A stretch of DNA of 64,000 bases, taken from the NCBI GenBank assembly GCA_031292455.1, contig JARLHC010000008.1, forward strand, positions 1-64,000. The letters are read 5' to 3'. Positions 56,130 to 64,000 of this stretch are shown in pieces. The position numbers and the translations under genes are program-made. Position 1 is the stretch's first letter. Each line of letters starts with the position of its first letter. Origin of the DNA: Ignavibacteriaceae bacterium (GTDB lineage Bacteria > Bacteroidota > Ignavibacteria > Ignavibacteriales > Ignavibacteriaceae). The notes under the pieces are model-generated. The model was not told the DNA's origin. It searched no databases and saw nothing but the letters and a program-made list of their open reading frames with translations.

Positions 56130-56614
56130 TTTATCTCTTTTCTTACATAATAAATAATTTCGAAACCGTTCCTCTTATCTTTTGTCTTTATATTCCAGAC
56201 TTTCTCATCAATTTTAGGAAAATAAATATCTCCCTCGGCACTAAAATCCATAATAGAGATAACCATTTCATCCGCATCATTTATTAATTGAGGGAAAAGA
56301 GAACCGCCGCCAATAAGGAATATTTTTTCATATTTTTTCTCTTCGCAAAAGAAATATGCATCACTTAATTTATCAAAAGTTATTATATCCTTATATCTGT
56401 TATTTAGTTCCTTATTATTTGTTAGTACTATATTTAACCTCCCTTTCAGAGGGCTGCCTAAAGATTCGAATGTTTTTCTCCCCATAATAATAGGGAACCC
56501 TAACGTCGTATTTTTGAAGTGCTGAAATTCCTTTTCTGAATGCCAGGGCATCTCTCCGTTTGATCTACCAATTACTCCGTTTCTAGCTACTGCTGCGATA
56601 ACAATTTTTTTCAA
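56126..56614 (-). CDS. folA: Dihydrofolate reductase
   Basis: 162 residues, standard length. It regenerates tetrahydrofolate with NADPH. AAVARNGVIGRSNGEMPWH contains the folate loop with the Trp of the Met20-type loop, GRKTFESLG binds NADPH, and IFLIGGGSLFPQLI is the dinucleotide-binding glycine motif. It overlaps thyA by 4 nt upstream and mutL by 4 nt downstream, so the thyA-folA pair that consumes and restores tetrahydrofolate is transcribed together with mutL. Confidence 0.95.
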   Translation of the reverse strand: MKKIVIAAVARNGVIGRSNGEMPWHSEKEFQHFKNTTLGFPIIMGRKTFESLGSPLKGRLNIVLTNNKELNNRYKDIITFDKLSDAYFFCEEKKYEKIFLIGGGSLFPQLINDADEMVISIMDFSAEGDIYFPKIDEKVWNIKTKDKRNGFEIIYYVRKEIK

Positions 56615-57450
56615 ACTGCAACCTCAAATTTTATTTTATCATGCGAATGATAGAATAAGAGTTCAAAATCTTCAAATTTTAGTTCATCGATCGGTTTCTT
56701 TGTAATATTTAGCTGAGGCAGCGGCAAGGGTTCCCGTTTAATCTGTTCTTTTAATCCTTTAAGATGGTCATATTTTTCGTTTGGTGTCCCTTTATCGGCT
56801 ACATAAATATGTGCATCAATAATTGTGTGTGCAAAGAAACCGAGTTTTAGGTTCACTTCCTGTGCAATTATCTGAGTTAAAATTGAATAGGCAGCAAGAT
56901 TAAAGGGAATTCCGAGAGCTATATCCCCCGATCGTTGAGTTAGATGACAATTTAGTTTACCATTATTTACATTAAAAGCGAAGGAATAATGACATGGAGG
57001 GAGTTTGCTTTTTGATGCATTACCAGGTTCCCATGCCGTTACCACTAAGCGCCTACTGTTTGGATTACGTTTGATTTCGTCTATTACATATTTTATCTGG
57101 TCTATTTCCGATACATTCCATTTCCCGTTCTCATCTTTTTCTGCACTCGGGAAATGACGCCAGAAATATCCATAAGAAGTTTCCAGATTCCCTTCCTCAT
57201 CGGCCCATGCATCCCATATCTTCGTATGTTTTCGAAGATTCCTGATATGATTGTCTCCTGAGAGATACCATAACACCTCATATAACAAGGAGTTCCATTC
57301 CATCTTCTTCGTAGTCAGCAGAGGGAAACCTTTGGCAAGATCAACTTTGTAGAATGCTCCGAAATATGAGATAGTATCAATACCTGTACGCGAAGGTTTT
57401 CGGGATCCCTCCTTCATAACCAATTTTACAAGATCTAAATACTCTTTCAT
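56611..57450 (-). CDS. thyA: Thymidylate synthase
   Basis: 279 residues. It makes dTMP from dUMP using methylene-tetrahydrofolate. The catalytic Cys is at 153 in LPPCHYSFAFNV; SRTGIDTISYFGAF, WGYFWRHF-like TSYGYFWRHFP and QRSGDIALGIPFN are conserved, the last being the dUMP-binding region. The presence of thyA-folA argues against reliance on ThyX at this locus. It is the first of the thyA-folA-mutL overlap set, 71 nt after the glycerate kinase gene. Confidence 0.96.
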   Translation of the reverse strand: MKEYLDLVKLVMKEGSRKPSRTGIDTISYFGAFYKVDLAKGFPLLTTKKMEWNSLLYEVLWYLSGDNHIRNLRKHTKIWDAWADEEGNLETSYGYFWRHFPSAEKDENGKWNVSEIDQIKYVIDEIKRNPNSRRLVVTAWEPGNASKSKLPPCHYSFAFNVNNGKLNCHLTQRSGDIALGIPFNLAAYSILTQIIAQEVNLKLGFFAHTIIDAHIYVADKGTPNEKYDHLKGLKEQIKREPLPLPQLNITKKPIDELKFEDFELLFYHSHDKIKFEVAV

Positions 57451-57521
57451 GGAAATCTGTCTGAAAATATATATTGAAATTAAGAATTGAACTTTAATTT
57501 AAGAAAAATTGGGATAATTAA

Positions 57522-58634
57522 TCAGCATATAATTTGTCGAATTCTGCTGCAGGCGAATTCGATCCCCTTTTCAATATTATTCATGGATTCCTCAATATTC
57601 TTAAAATAATCGAGTAATTGAATAGGATATAGATTTGATGGGAAAATGAGGCTTTTTTCAATAATTCCGCAGCAAAGAAAAATTTTTTCAACATTTCTGA
57701 ACTGATTTATCACGATCCCCGTTCCCTTGGTAAAATAAGATTGGGAATCAAATTTCCCTTCTCCGGTAATTAAATAATCTATATTAGCATACTGTCTCAG
57801 ATTAAGATTATCCATAATAAACTGTTGCGAGGATATTACTTTGGTTTGAGATAAAAGAGATAGACCGGCAGGGATTCCTCCTCCTGCACCTGAGAGAAAA
57901 CTATTTTTGTTGATCACTTTATCCTTTTCAAAAATACCAAGTAAATTTTTTATCCCATTCTCGATTTCAATAAGTTCCTGATCAGATGCTCCTTTTTGCT
58001 TGCCGTAAACTTTAATGCCTCCATTTTCACCTGTCAGAGGATTATTAACATCAACAATGAGTTCAATTGTAAAAGGGTAAGTATCCGATGGGTATATAAT
58101 TCTTTTAGTATAAATAAAATTTTTAGGAATAGGCACAAGCTCACTTCCGGATTTATCAAGAAGTCTGAGTCCTAACGCTGACAAAATACCTATTCCCATG
58201 TCAATTGTTCCGGTACCACCTATGCCTATAATTATTTTTTCTAAATTATTTTTATTAAATCTCAGTTTGATTTTATTTAACAACTCACCTAATCCGATGG
58301 AACTTAAATTGGATGGACTCCTTTTGTTAATAGGTATTTTGCTTAAACCTATAACTTCAGCCGATTCAATAAAAACTGATTTTAATTCAGGGGAATAACC
58401 TACGGGTATTATGAAACTATTTTTATCATTAAATGTGGTACATACTTCAAAATCTAAAATCTTAAGATCATAATATTTTGAACATATATTTAAGAATCCA
58501 TCACCCCCGTCAGAAATTGGCCTTGTAATAATTGTATACCCTTCTGAACTAAGATACTTTTGAAAATAATCGGCTGCATCAACAGACGATAAACATTCCT
58601 TAAAACTATTAGGGGCAATTAAGATTCTTTTCAT
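57522..58634 (-). CDS. Glycerate kinase (GlxK/GckA-like family)
   Basis: 370 residues, family length. It phosphorylates D-glycerate to 2- or 3-phosphoglycerate. The opening ILIAPNSFKECLSSVDAADYF with the conserved K, RPISDGGDGFLNI, IGIGGTGTIDMGIGILSALG, GAGGGIPAGL and ITGEGKFDSQSYFTKGTG are all diagnostic. It probably belongs to the same leftward transcript as thyA. Which hydroxyl is phosphorylated cannot be read from sequence; most members of this type make 2-phosphoglycerate. Confidence 0.9.
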   Translation of the reverse strand: MKRILIAPNSFKECLSSVDAADYFQKYLSSEGYTIITRPISDGGDGFLNICSKYYDLKILDFEVCTTFNDKNSFIIPVGYSPELKSVFIESAEVIGLSKIPINKRSPSNLSSIGLGELLNKIKLRFNKNNLEKIIIGIGGTGTIDMGIGILSALGLRLLDKSGSELVPIPKNFIYTKRIIYPSDTYPFTIELIVDVNNPLTGENGGIKVYGKQKGASDQELIEIENGIKNLLGIFEKDKVINKNSFLSGAGGGIPAGLSLLSQTKVISSQQFIMDNLNLRQYANIDYLITGEGKFDSQSYFTKGTGIVINQFRNVEKIFLCCGIIEKSLIFPSNLYPIQLLDYFKNIEESMNNIEKGIEFACSRIRQIIC

Positions 58635-58675
58635 AAACGAATATCATGAATTCTGAAACAAAATCTCGTAATCCC

Positions 58676-60190
58676 CTATTTCTTCTCATAGATCTGCACT
58701 ATCTGATTGTCAAATATTACTTTGAACATATTTGATTTAAGTTCTTTCATATCTGAAAATTTGTATCCTTCAAGCTCAAGCACTGATATTGTCGAAGGTT
58801 TTAAGAAAACTAATTCACCAGGTTTTACGCTGTCTAAACTAAAATCTTTCCCGGTAAAGATTCTTATTTTTGAAGGATTCATATAACCTAGTGACAAATC
58901 AATGTTATATTTACTGTGGTGATCAGCATATATTATTTTATCATTATTCATCCTGGCAAAATGTTTAATTTGATTACATTTATCTATTTCAAAAAAAGAT
59001 GAATATGCATAAACCATAAGTAAACTTCCTGTTATATATAATACTACTACAATAATTTTATATTTAGGTTTTAATCTATTAATGAAAATAGCGGTTAATA
59101 ATATAGTCGGAGTCAGAAAAATATAAGCATACCAGCTTTTTTCTAACTCAAGTGGCCTGTAGGTAGTTAATGAAGTTGACATAATAATTGCTAATAGTAC
59201 TAACCCTGCAAACCAAGTTATTAATTTTAACTCTTTGTGTTTTTTTAAAAGAAATATTGACTGTACGGCAGCTATTAAGGGTATGAACAGATAGTACCTT
59301 CTCAGGAAAACAAATCTTATAATGTTTTGCGTAATAAAGCTAATCAAACGCTTCATATATTCTGATAATTCAATACTATTAACATCTTTTACATAAGGGA
59401 AATAATTATAATAACATTGAATATAATTCCTGTTCTGCATTGTAAATCTGAACAAATACTCTCCTTGGGTAATTCCATAATAAACCGATTCTGCGATAAT
59501 CCCAAAAGCAAATATTAAAATAATCACTGGAATTTGTACTAAGTTTACTTTTCTAAAGATTATATAATATGCCCAGATTATTAATATCAGTGTCAGAATA
59601 AAAATGGCACTCTCTTTAATGAAAAAAGATAACAGCAATAATACGCCACTTGAAATAGCAGGCAAGATACGGTCTGTCTTTAACGATATCAGTAGAAAGT
59701 AAACCCCTAAATTGATAAAAAATGAGGCAGGAAGATCGGTAAAATGGAGAGTCGCAAAAAAGATATCAACAGGAAAAAAACATAATAAAAATGCAGACAA
59801 TAATGCAATAGATTTCTTAAGTGATAGTTCAAGGGAAATAAAATAAATAACAATAATATTTCCAATTGAAAACAACAAATCTGGAAGAACAGATGCTGTT
59901 TCATTTGTTCCAAATATATAAAACGACAATGCAGTAAATATCATGTCTAATTTTCTGAGGATAAAAATAGGATAACCGATGAAATTTCTGAGATTATCGC
60001 CCTTTAGAATCATATAACCCAATTGATCATAATAACCGTCATCCGAAAAAGCCAGGCCGCTGAAATAATAAATTCTGATTGCTGTTGCTAGAAGTGTGAT
60101 AAACGAAAGAGTTAAAGCTGCGTGTTTTCTAAATATTTCCTTTTCCCCAACTTGCGGCTTTTCAAATATATCAGTAATCGATAGCTTCAT
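58676..60190 (-). CDS. GT-C family membrane glycosyltransferase (PMT/ArnT-like)
   Basis: 504 residues with about eleven or twelve membrane helices. The first loop carries FSDDGYYDQLGYM (Asp-Asp at 50-51), the acidic site of the PMT_2/ArnT group, and ESAIFILTLILIIWAYY-type helices follow. The last 110 residues are a small soluble domain (IYADHHSKYNIDLSLGYM). It is separate from the TMTC-like array: no TPR repeats, and the YRPxQT and NAVAW motifs are missing. Position behind a flippase and a glycosyltransferase suggests a role in envelope glycan or lipid modification. Donor and acceptor are unknown. Confidence 0.8.
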   Translation of the reverse strand: MKLSITDIFEKPQVGEKEIFRKHAALTLSFITLLATAIRIYYFSGLAFSDDGYYDQLGYMILKGDNLRNFIGYPIFILRKLDMIFTALSFYIFGTNETASVLPDLLFSIGNIIVIYFISLELSLKKSIALLSAFLLCFFPVDIFFATLHFTDLPASFFINLGVYFLLISLKTDRILPAISSGVLLLLSFFIKESAIFILTLILIIWAYYIIFRKVNLVQIPVIILIFAFGIIAESVYYGITQGEYLFRFTMQNRNYIQCYYNYFPYVKDVNSIELSEYMKRLISFITQNIIRFVFLRRYYLFIPLIAAVQSIFLLKKHKELKLITWFAGLVLLAIIMSTSLTTYRPLELEKSWYAYIFLTPTILLTAIFINRLKPKYKIIVVVLYITGSLLMVYAYSSFFEIDKCNQIKHFARMNNDKIIYADHHSKYNIDLSLGYMNPSKIRIFTGKDFSLDSVKPGELVFLKPSTISVLELEGYKFSDMKELKSNMFKVIFDNQIVQIYEKK

Positions 60191-60248
60191 TGAATTAATA
60201 CTGAAGTTTAATCATTAAATTTAAATAAAGAAATATTTTGTAACATGA

Positions 60249-61694
60249 TTAATTGCTGTTAATGTCGCGAATATTAGTAACTGCTGAAATTTGATTGATC
60301 CTGATTTTCGCAAAGAATTGCAAGGTAAACAGGTATAATAATATTAATAATAAATCGATAAAAATATTTTTACTACTCAGACCGATGATCAGGAATAATA
60401 CAACTGTAATAATTATTATTATAAGCTCTCTGTATTGATATTCGATAATAATTGCTTTTCTTGAAACAAAGAACAGGTAAAAGGAGCTGAATAAAAAACC
60501 CGTCAATGTAGAGATTGCTGCCCCGACCATTCCAAATCGGGGAATTAGAAGAAAATTGAGTCCTATGTTTAGCGCAAATGCAGTTAGGTTCGCTAACAGT
60601 ATGTGATGAGTTTTATTTGCAACTGTAGGATATACTGTATAGAATAATGAAATGCCGTTAAATATATATCCTGTCATTACTATGGGGATTATTATTATTC
60701 CTGCTTTATAACCCGGATTAAATAAAGAAATTCCGTAAATATTAATGTCAAATAGATATCTTGTTAATAATGATACTGTCAGAAGAATGAGGCAGCAGCT
60801 TGCTACCAGTTTATTCAGTGTGACTCCGAATGATGATTCATAATCTTTTTTATAATACAGGTTAAGAGAATGGGGATTCCAGGCAGCATAAAAAGATGCA
60901 ACAAATATATTCATAACAATAGCAATCCGGTAGGCGAAACTATATAAGCCTACCTCTTCTCTACCGGCAAATATATTTAATATAAACCTGTCTGCCACAT
61001 TGCTCCCAGCAGTAAAAAGGCTGGCAAATAATATGGGTATTGAAAACTTTATTACTACCTTTAAAATATCTTTGTCTATTCTAAATACATAATTATCTTT
61101 TATTAAATACGAAAGAATAAGGCACAGAATAAATACTGATATAAGCTGGGAATAAATAATCCCTGCTATTGAAAGTCTTAAATAATATACCAGAATAATA
61201 TTCAGAACAAGGTTAAGAATAGCGCCCAAAGCAGTATAGCTCACAGCTTTTTTTGCCATTTCCATTGTCTTCAGTAAATAAAGGATATAAGCATTAATAG
61301 TTTCAAAAAATATTGAGATGAAGACAAAGGTAAGCAGCGAAGAAAAATCGTATTTATTAAAAATAATATGTGATAATCTAGAAGATAAAATCGAAAATAG
61401 TAAAGTTAGAAATACACCTGTTATTAAAATTGAATTTAATATTGAAGAGAAGATAAGTTTTCTCCTTGCAGCGGAACTTTCTTCAATAAAAAATTTATTC
61501 ATCGCATTAAACATACCGAGCTGATAAACAACCAGAAGAATAGCATAAACTGACATCAGAAGAGAATAATTGCCAAAGTCGGCTGCTCTTATCAGGTTCG
61601 AATAAAGCGGAAGAAAAAAAAAACTTACAGAGCGGATAAATATATTCCCCAAACTGTACCAGATAACGGATCGTGATAAGCTTGTATTATTCAT
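60249..61694 (-). CDS. Polysaccharide flippase, Wzx/MATE-like (MOP superfamily)
   Basis: 481 residues with about 13-14 membrane helices. SRSVIWYSLGNIFIRSVSFF opens with the usual Wzx start, and FSIPILFASLFTAGSNVADR matches the mid-protein signature of O-antigen flippases. Typical members move undecaprenyl-diphosphate-linked repeat units across the inner membrane. It is 3 nt from the GT4 gene, and together with that gene and the FemAB-like gene it forms a short envelope-glycan operon. Confidence 0.9.
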   Translation of the reverse strand: MNNTSLSRSVIWYSLGNIFIRSVSFFFLPLYSNLIRAADFGNYSLLMSVYAILLVVYQLGMFNAMNKFFIEESSAARRKLIFSSILNSILITGVFLTLLFSILSSRLSHIIFNKYDFSSLLTFVFISIFFETINAYILYLLKTMEMAKKAVSYTALGAILNLVLNIILVYYLRLSIAGIIYSQLISVFILCLILSYLIKDNYVFRIDKDILKVVIKFSIPILFASLFTAGSNVADRFILNIFAGREEVGLYSFAYRIAIVMNIFVASFYAAWNPHSLNLYYKKDYESSFGVTLNKLVASCCLILLTVSLLTRYLFDINIYGISLFNPGYKAGIIIIPIVMTGYIFNGISLFYTVYPTVANKTHHILLANLTAFALNIGLNFLLIPRFGMVGAAISTLTGFLFSSFYLFFVSRKAIIIEYQYRELIIIIITVVLFLIIGLSSKNIFIDLLLILLYLFTLQFFAKIRINQISAVTNIRDINSN

Positions 61695-61697
61695 AAC

Positions 61698-62819
61698 TTA
61701 AACGGGTTCAATTTGGGAAAACAATTTTTCAATTTCTTTCTCCCAATTTAATTCCATTGCTGCCTTTAGACAATTATTCCGGAATGTTTTTCTTAAATCT
61801 TTGTCATCAATTAGTTTCTGCAACGCTTCTTTTATCTCAATCGGGTTTTCTGGGGATATATATTCTCCTACTTTATATTTATCTATTATATTTACCATCT
61901 GCGGAAAATTGCTTGCGAATACTGGAACCCCCGTTATAATGTACTCGAATAATTTGTTGGGCAATGCATAATAATAACTAAGACTAAGATTTTCAATTAT
62001 ACATAAACCAATATCTGCCCCCGCTGTATAATATAACAAATCTTTCAGCATTACCTTTCCGAAAAAGAAAACTTTGTCATTAAGACCTTTCTGAATTGCT
62101 AATTCTTTGTAATATTGCTCATGTTCTCCTCCCCCGATGATGATAAGTATACAATTTTTAATACCCTTCAAGACCTCAAAAAGAGGCCCCAAACCTCTGC
62201 CATGAAGAATAACCCCCTGATATAAAAGAATTTTCACATCTTCATTTATTGTATAATAACCTCTGAAATCAAATGGCATTTTAATTTCATCATAAAGAGG
62301 AAGATTCCTTATAACGATTGTATCTTTCAGGTTATATTTCTTCTCCAGGTATTTCGAGTCCAATTCCCCGGTTGTAATTGTTTTGAACGTAAACCTGATA
62401 AATAGATTTTCAATCCATCGCAAAAGGTTCTGTATGTTTTTCCTTTTGCTTAATCCTGCAAGATGACCATATACTTCCCTTGAATCATAAAAAACCTTTG
62501 CTCCTTTTAGTTTTCCGAATATTATGGCAAATGGAAGTGTATAAATATCCTCAGCAAATATCATATCTGCTTTAGCTGTTAATAGCCGCACCGAAATAAT
62601 AACTGAGAATCTGAGGTAAAATAATAAGGAAGATTTTTTCTTTAATTTATAAACAGAAACTTGTCCCCTCTCTGCTTTAAAATTCTCTGTCAGCCAGTCA
62701 AATGATACTACCTGTGTCCTGTTTCCTTTTTGTGTAAATGTTTCATATAAATTTGATGCCCTTGTATCATAATGAATATTCCCAAGGAATATAATCAAAA
62801 CGGTTTTGTCCTTCATCAA
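61698..62819 (-). CDS. Glycosyltransferase family 4
   Basis: 373 residues of the GT-B fold. The N-terminal half contains DSREVYGHLAGLSKRK; the C-terminal half has IIIGGGEHEQYYKELAIQKG and the nucleotide-sugar site ALPNKLFEYIITGVPVFASN, with the Glu of the EX7E-type motif. It is a cytosolic enzyme that adds one sugar to a lipid-linked glycan. The start MMKDKTVLIIFLGN has two adjacent ATGs. It lies 9 nt after the FemAB-like gene and 3 nt before the flippase. Sugar specificity is unknown. Confidence 0.9.
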   Translation of the reverse strand: MMKDKTVLIIFLGNIHYDTRASNLYETFTQKGNRTQVVSFDWLTENFKAERGQVSVYKLKKKSSLLFYLRFSVIISVRLLTAKADMIFAEDIYTLPFAIIFGKLKGAKVFYDSREVYGHLAGLSKRKNIQNLLRWIENLFIRFTFKTITTGELDSKYLEKKYNLKDTIVIRNLPLYDEIKMPFDFRGYYTINEDVKILLYQGVILHGRGLGPLFEVLKGIKNCILIIIGGGEHEQYYKELAIQKGLNDKVFFFGKVMLKDLLYYTAGADIGLCIIENLSLSYYYALPNKLFEYIITGVPVFASNFPQMVNIIDKYKVGEYISPENPIEIKEALQKLIDDKDLRKTFRNNCLKAAMELNWEKEIEKLFSQIEPV

Positions 62820-62828
62820 ATTAAATTA

Positions 62829-63788
62829 TCACAGTTTAATATGTAATGTGTTACGCATGATAGTCTTAGCGCCAAATTTTTCCTTGAACTCGATTAAAGA
62901 CATACTCGGTGTCATAGGATTCTCTGCTTTTGTATCCTGGGAAACTCCGATATCAACATACTTATATCCTTTTTCGGTGGAGTATTTCATAACTTCATAC
63001 ATTACACGTTGTATGGGTTTTAAATATTGGTAATCATATCGGAGCATATTATAAAAACATAATGCACAACTGTCATTAACAAAAAACATGGAACTGCCTG
63101 CAATTGGTTTATCCTTATAGTAAACCATAAATAAACGTAGATTATCCGGAAGTAGTTTGCTTAGGGCAATTAATTCTTCCAGGGAATGTGTCGGTTTTAC
63201 ATTATGACGGGCTTTATTTTCAATCAGGATCGGATAAAACTCATCGTACCGTTCATTAATTTCAACTCGTATATCAGAATTTCCTAATGATGTACGAACG
63301 TTTCTCCTTGTCGTAGGAGAAAAACGGGAAATGATATCTATATCTTTCTCAATCTTGATAGCACTGCTTATATAATGAAGGGAATAATTAAATCCTTGCC
63401 ATAACATCGCAAAATCAAGATTCTGGTTTGGGTGCCGTTCATATACCATCGGAGCTGAGGTTAGTACAAATTCTTTAATTCCATTATTTCTTCCATACTC
63501 CAGAAGAAGTGAAACTAAATCCATGGCTTCTGCAAATTTTACATCCATAGTCACCAATGAGCCGTAACTTGCACCAATAGGTGATTCGTAAACATTATTT
63601 TTGAGGGAACCTGGTAGTACCGCCTTTATGTTCCCTTTATCAAGAAATATAAGGTGATTAAACTGAAATCTGTCTTTCGGATGATAATCTAAAAATTTCT
63701 GAAGATGAAATATTGTACCATTATTACTTTTATTAACAAATGAATCCCACTTTTCTTTCCACCTTTCGGAATACTGTATTATTTCCAT
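62829..63788 (-). CDS. FemAB/GNAT-like acyltransferase
   Basis: 319 residues. RWKEKWDSFVNKSNNGTIFH is the usual N-terminus of FemAB-like proteins found in polysaccharide clusters; FSPTTRRNVRTSL, ARHNVKPTHSLEELIAL and the late VDIGVSQDTKAENPMTPS followed by FKEKFGAKT are further family marks. Members transfer an amino acid or acyl group, classically from charged tRNA to peptidoglycan peptides; in glycan clusters they may modify a sugar. It is the first gene of the leftward envelope operon. Confidence 0.82.
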   Translation of the reverse strand: MEIIQYSERWKEKWDSFVNKSNNGTIFHLQKFLDYHPKDRFQFNHLIFLDKGNIKAVLPGSLKNNVYESPIGASYGSLVTMDVKFAEAMDLVSLLLEYGRNNGIKEFVLTSAPMVYERHPNQNLDFAMLWQGFNYSLHYISSAIKIEKDIDIISRFSPTTRRNVRTSLGNSDIRVEINERYDEFYPILIENKARHNVKPTHSLEELIALSKLLPDNLRLFMVYYKDKPIAGSSMFFVNDSCALCFYNMLRYDYQYLKPIQRVMYEVMKYSTEKGYKYVDIGVSQDTKAENPMTPSMSLIEFKEKFGAKTIMRNTLHIKL

Positions 63789-64000
63789 TATGCTTATCTA
63801 TATAATTAATATACCCTTTCAAATTAAATAATATCCGGCGGGATTACAATTTACAAACTGAAATTTCCTGTATGCTTGTTCTCCTGTTAGTATCTTTCGA
63901 TTACATTGATTTAGATTCAATGTGCACTTATTCGCGCTAATTTTCCTTTACTAAAAAATAATTTGAAATAAATAATGAATTAAAAATGAAAATAATAAAC
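63789..64000. other. Upstream region of the envelope operon, to window edge
   Basis: 212 nt, AT-rich, with the presumed promoter of the FemAB-GT4-flippase operon. A plus-strand ATG at 63986 might start a gene beyond the edge, but too few codons are visible to call it. Confidence 0.3.

Noticed and set aside
63986-64000. ATG at the right edge as start of a plus-strand gene
   Set aside because: Only five codons are visible and there is no clear ribosome site.

Overview
The window is AT-rich DNA from a Gram-negative bacterium, most likely of the Bacteroidota/Chlorobiota group and probably a member of the Ignavibacteria. The main pointers are a type IX secretion (T9SS) type A sorting tail with the NYPNPFNPATTISYSLP signature, several outer-membrane beta-barrel genes, and Ser/Thr-rich modular secreted proteins. 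The taxonomic call is inference. No rRNA, insertion sequence, phage module or CRISPR array was seen; there is one tRNA.

Left arm (1-18210, all minus strand). A GT2 polyprenyl-phosphate-sugar-synthase-like gene (17461-18210) is followed by seven tandem, mostly overlapping paralogues of about 665-680 residues (3324-17471). Each has an N-terminal multi-membrane GT-C domain like that of TMTC/DUF1736 O-mannosyltransferases and a C-terminal block of TPR repeats. Downstream lies the 5' part of a large Thr/Ser-rich secreted protein with a dockerin-like module, cut by the window edge (1-3155). The simplest reading is that the GT2 enzyme makes a lipid-linked sugar which the membrane enzymes transfer to exported proteins. 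An eighth, shorter paralogue (32806-34473, plus strand) sits between two secreted nucleases. One of these (35778-38915) is a mosaic relative of the 1-3155 protein. This repeated pairing is the most interesting signal in the window.

Middle (18641-32445). A beta-CASP metallo-beta-lactamase RNase-like gene converges on an arginine operon, argC-argJ-argB-argR-argG-argH, which is preceded by an ArgR-box-like palindrome. Then come an envelope protein of unknown role, a membrane-anchored degenerate PP2C-like protein, a DUF302 protein, a T9SS-sorted protein and a secreted NUC-type nuclease.

34579-43867. This stretch holds a tRNA-Ser(CGA), a ZIP metal transporter, the large modular nuclease, an orphan PAS/HisKA_2 sensor kinase, and a porin-modB-modC operon with no modA, which converges on a small outer-membrane protein.

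Right arm (43884-63788, minus strand). These are mainly housekeeping genes: fmt-def, nfeD, ribBA-yajC-tgt, a CorC/CNNM-type protein, a lipoprotein, a UbiA-family prenyltransferase, the methylmalonyl-CoA mutase large subunit, mutL-folA-thyA and glycerate kinase. They end in an envelope polysaccharide set: a GT-C transferase, a flippase, a GT4 glycosyltransferase and a FemAB-like protein.
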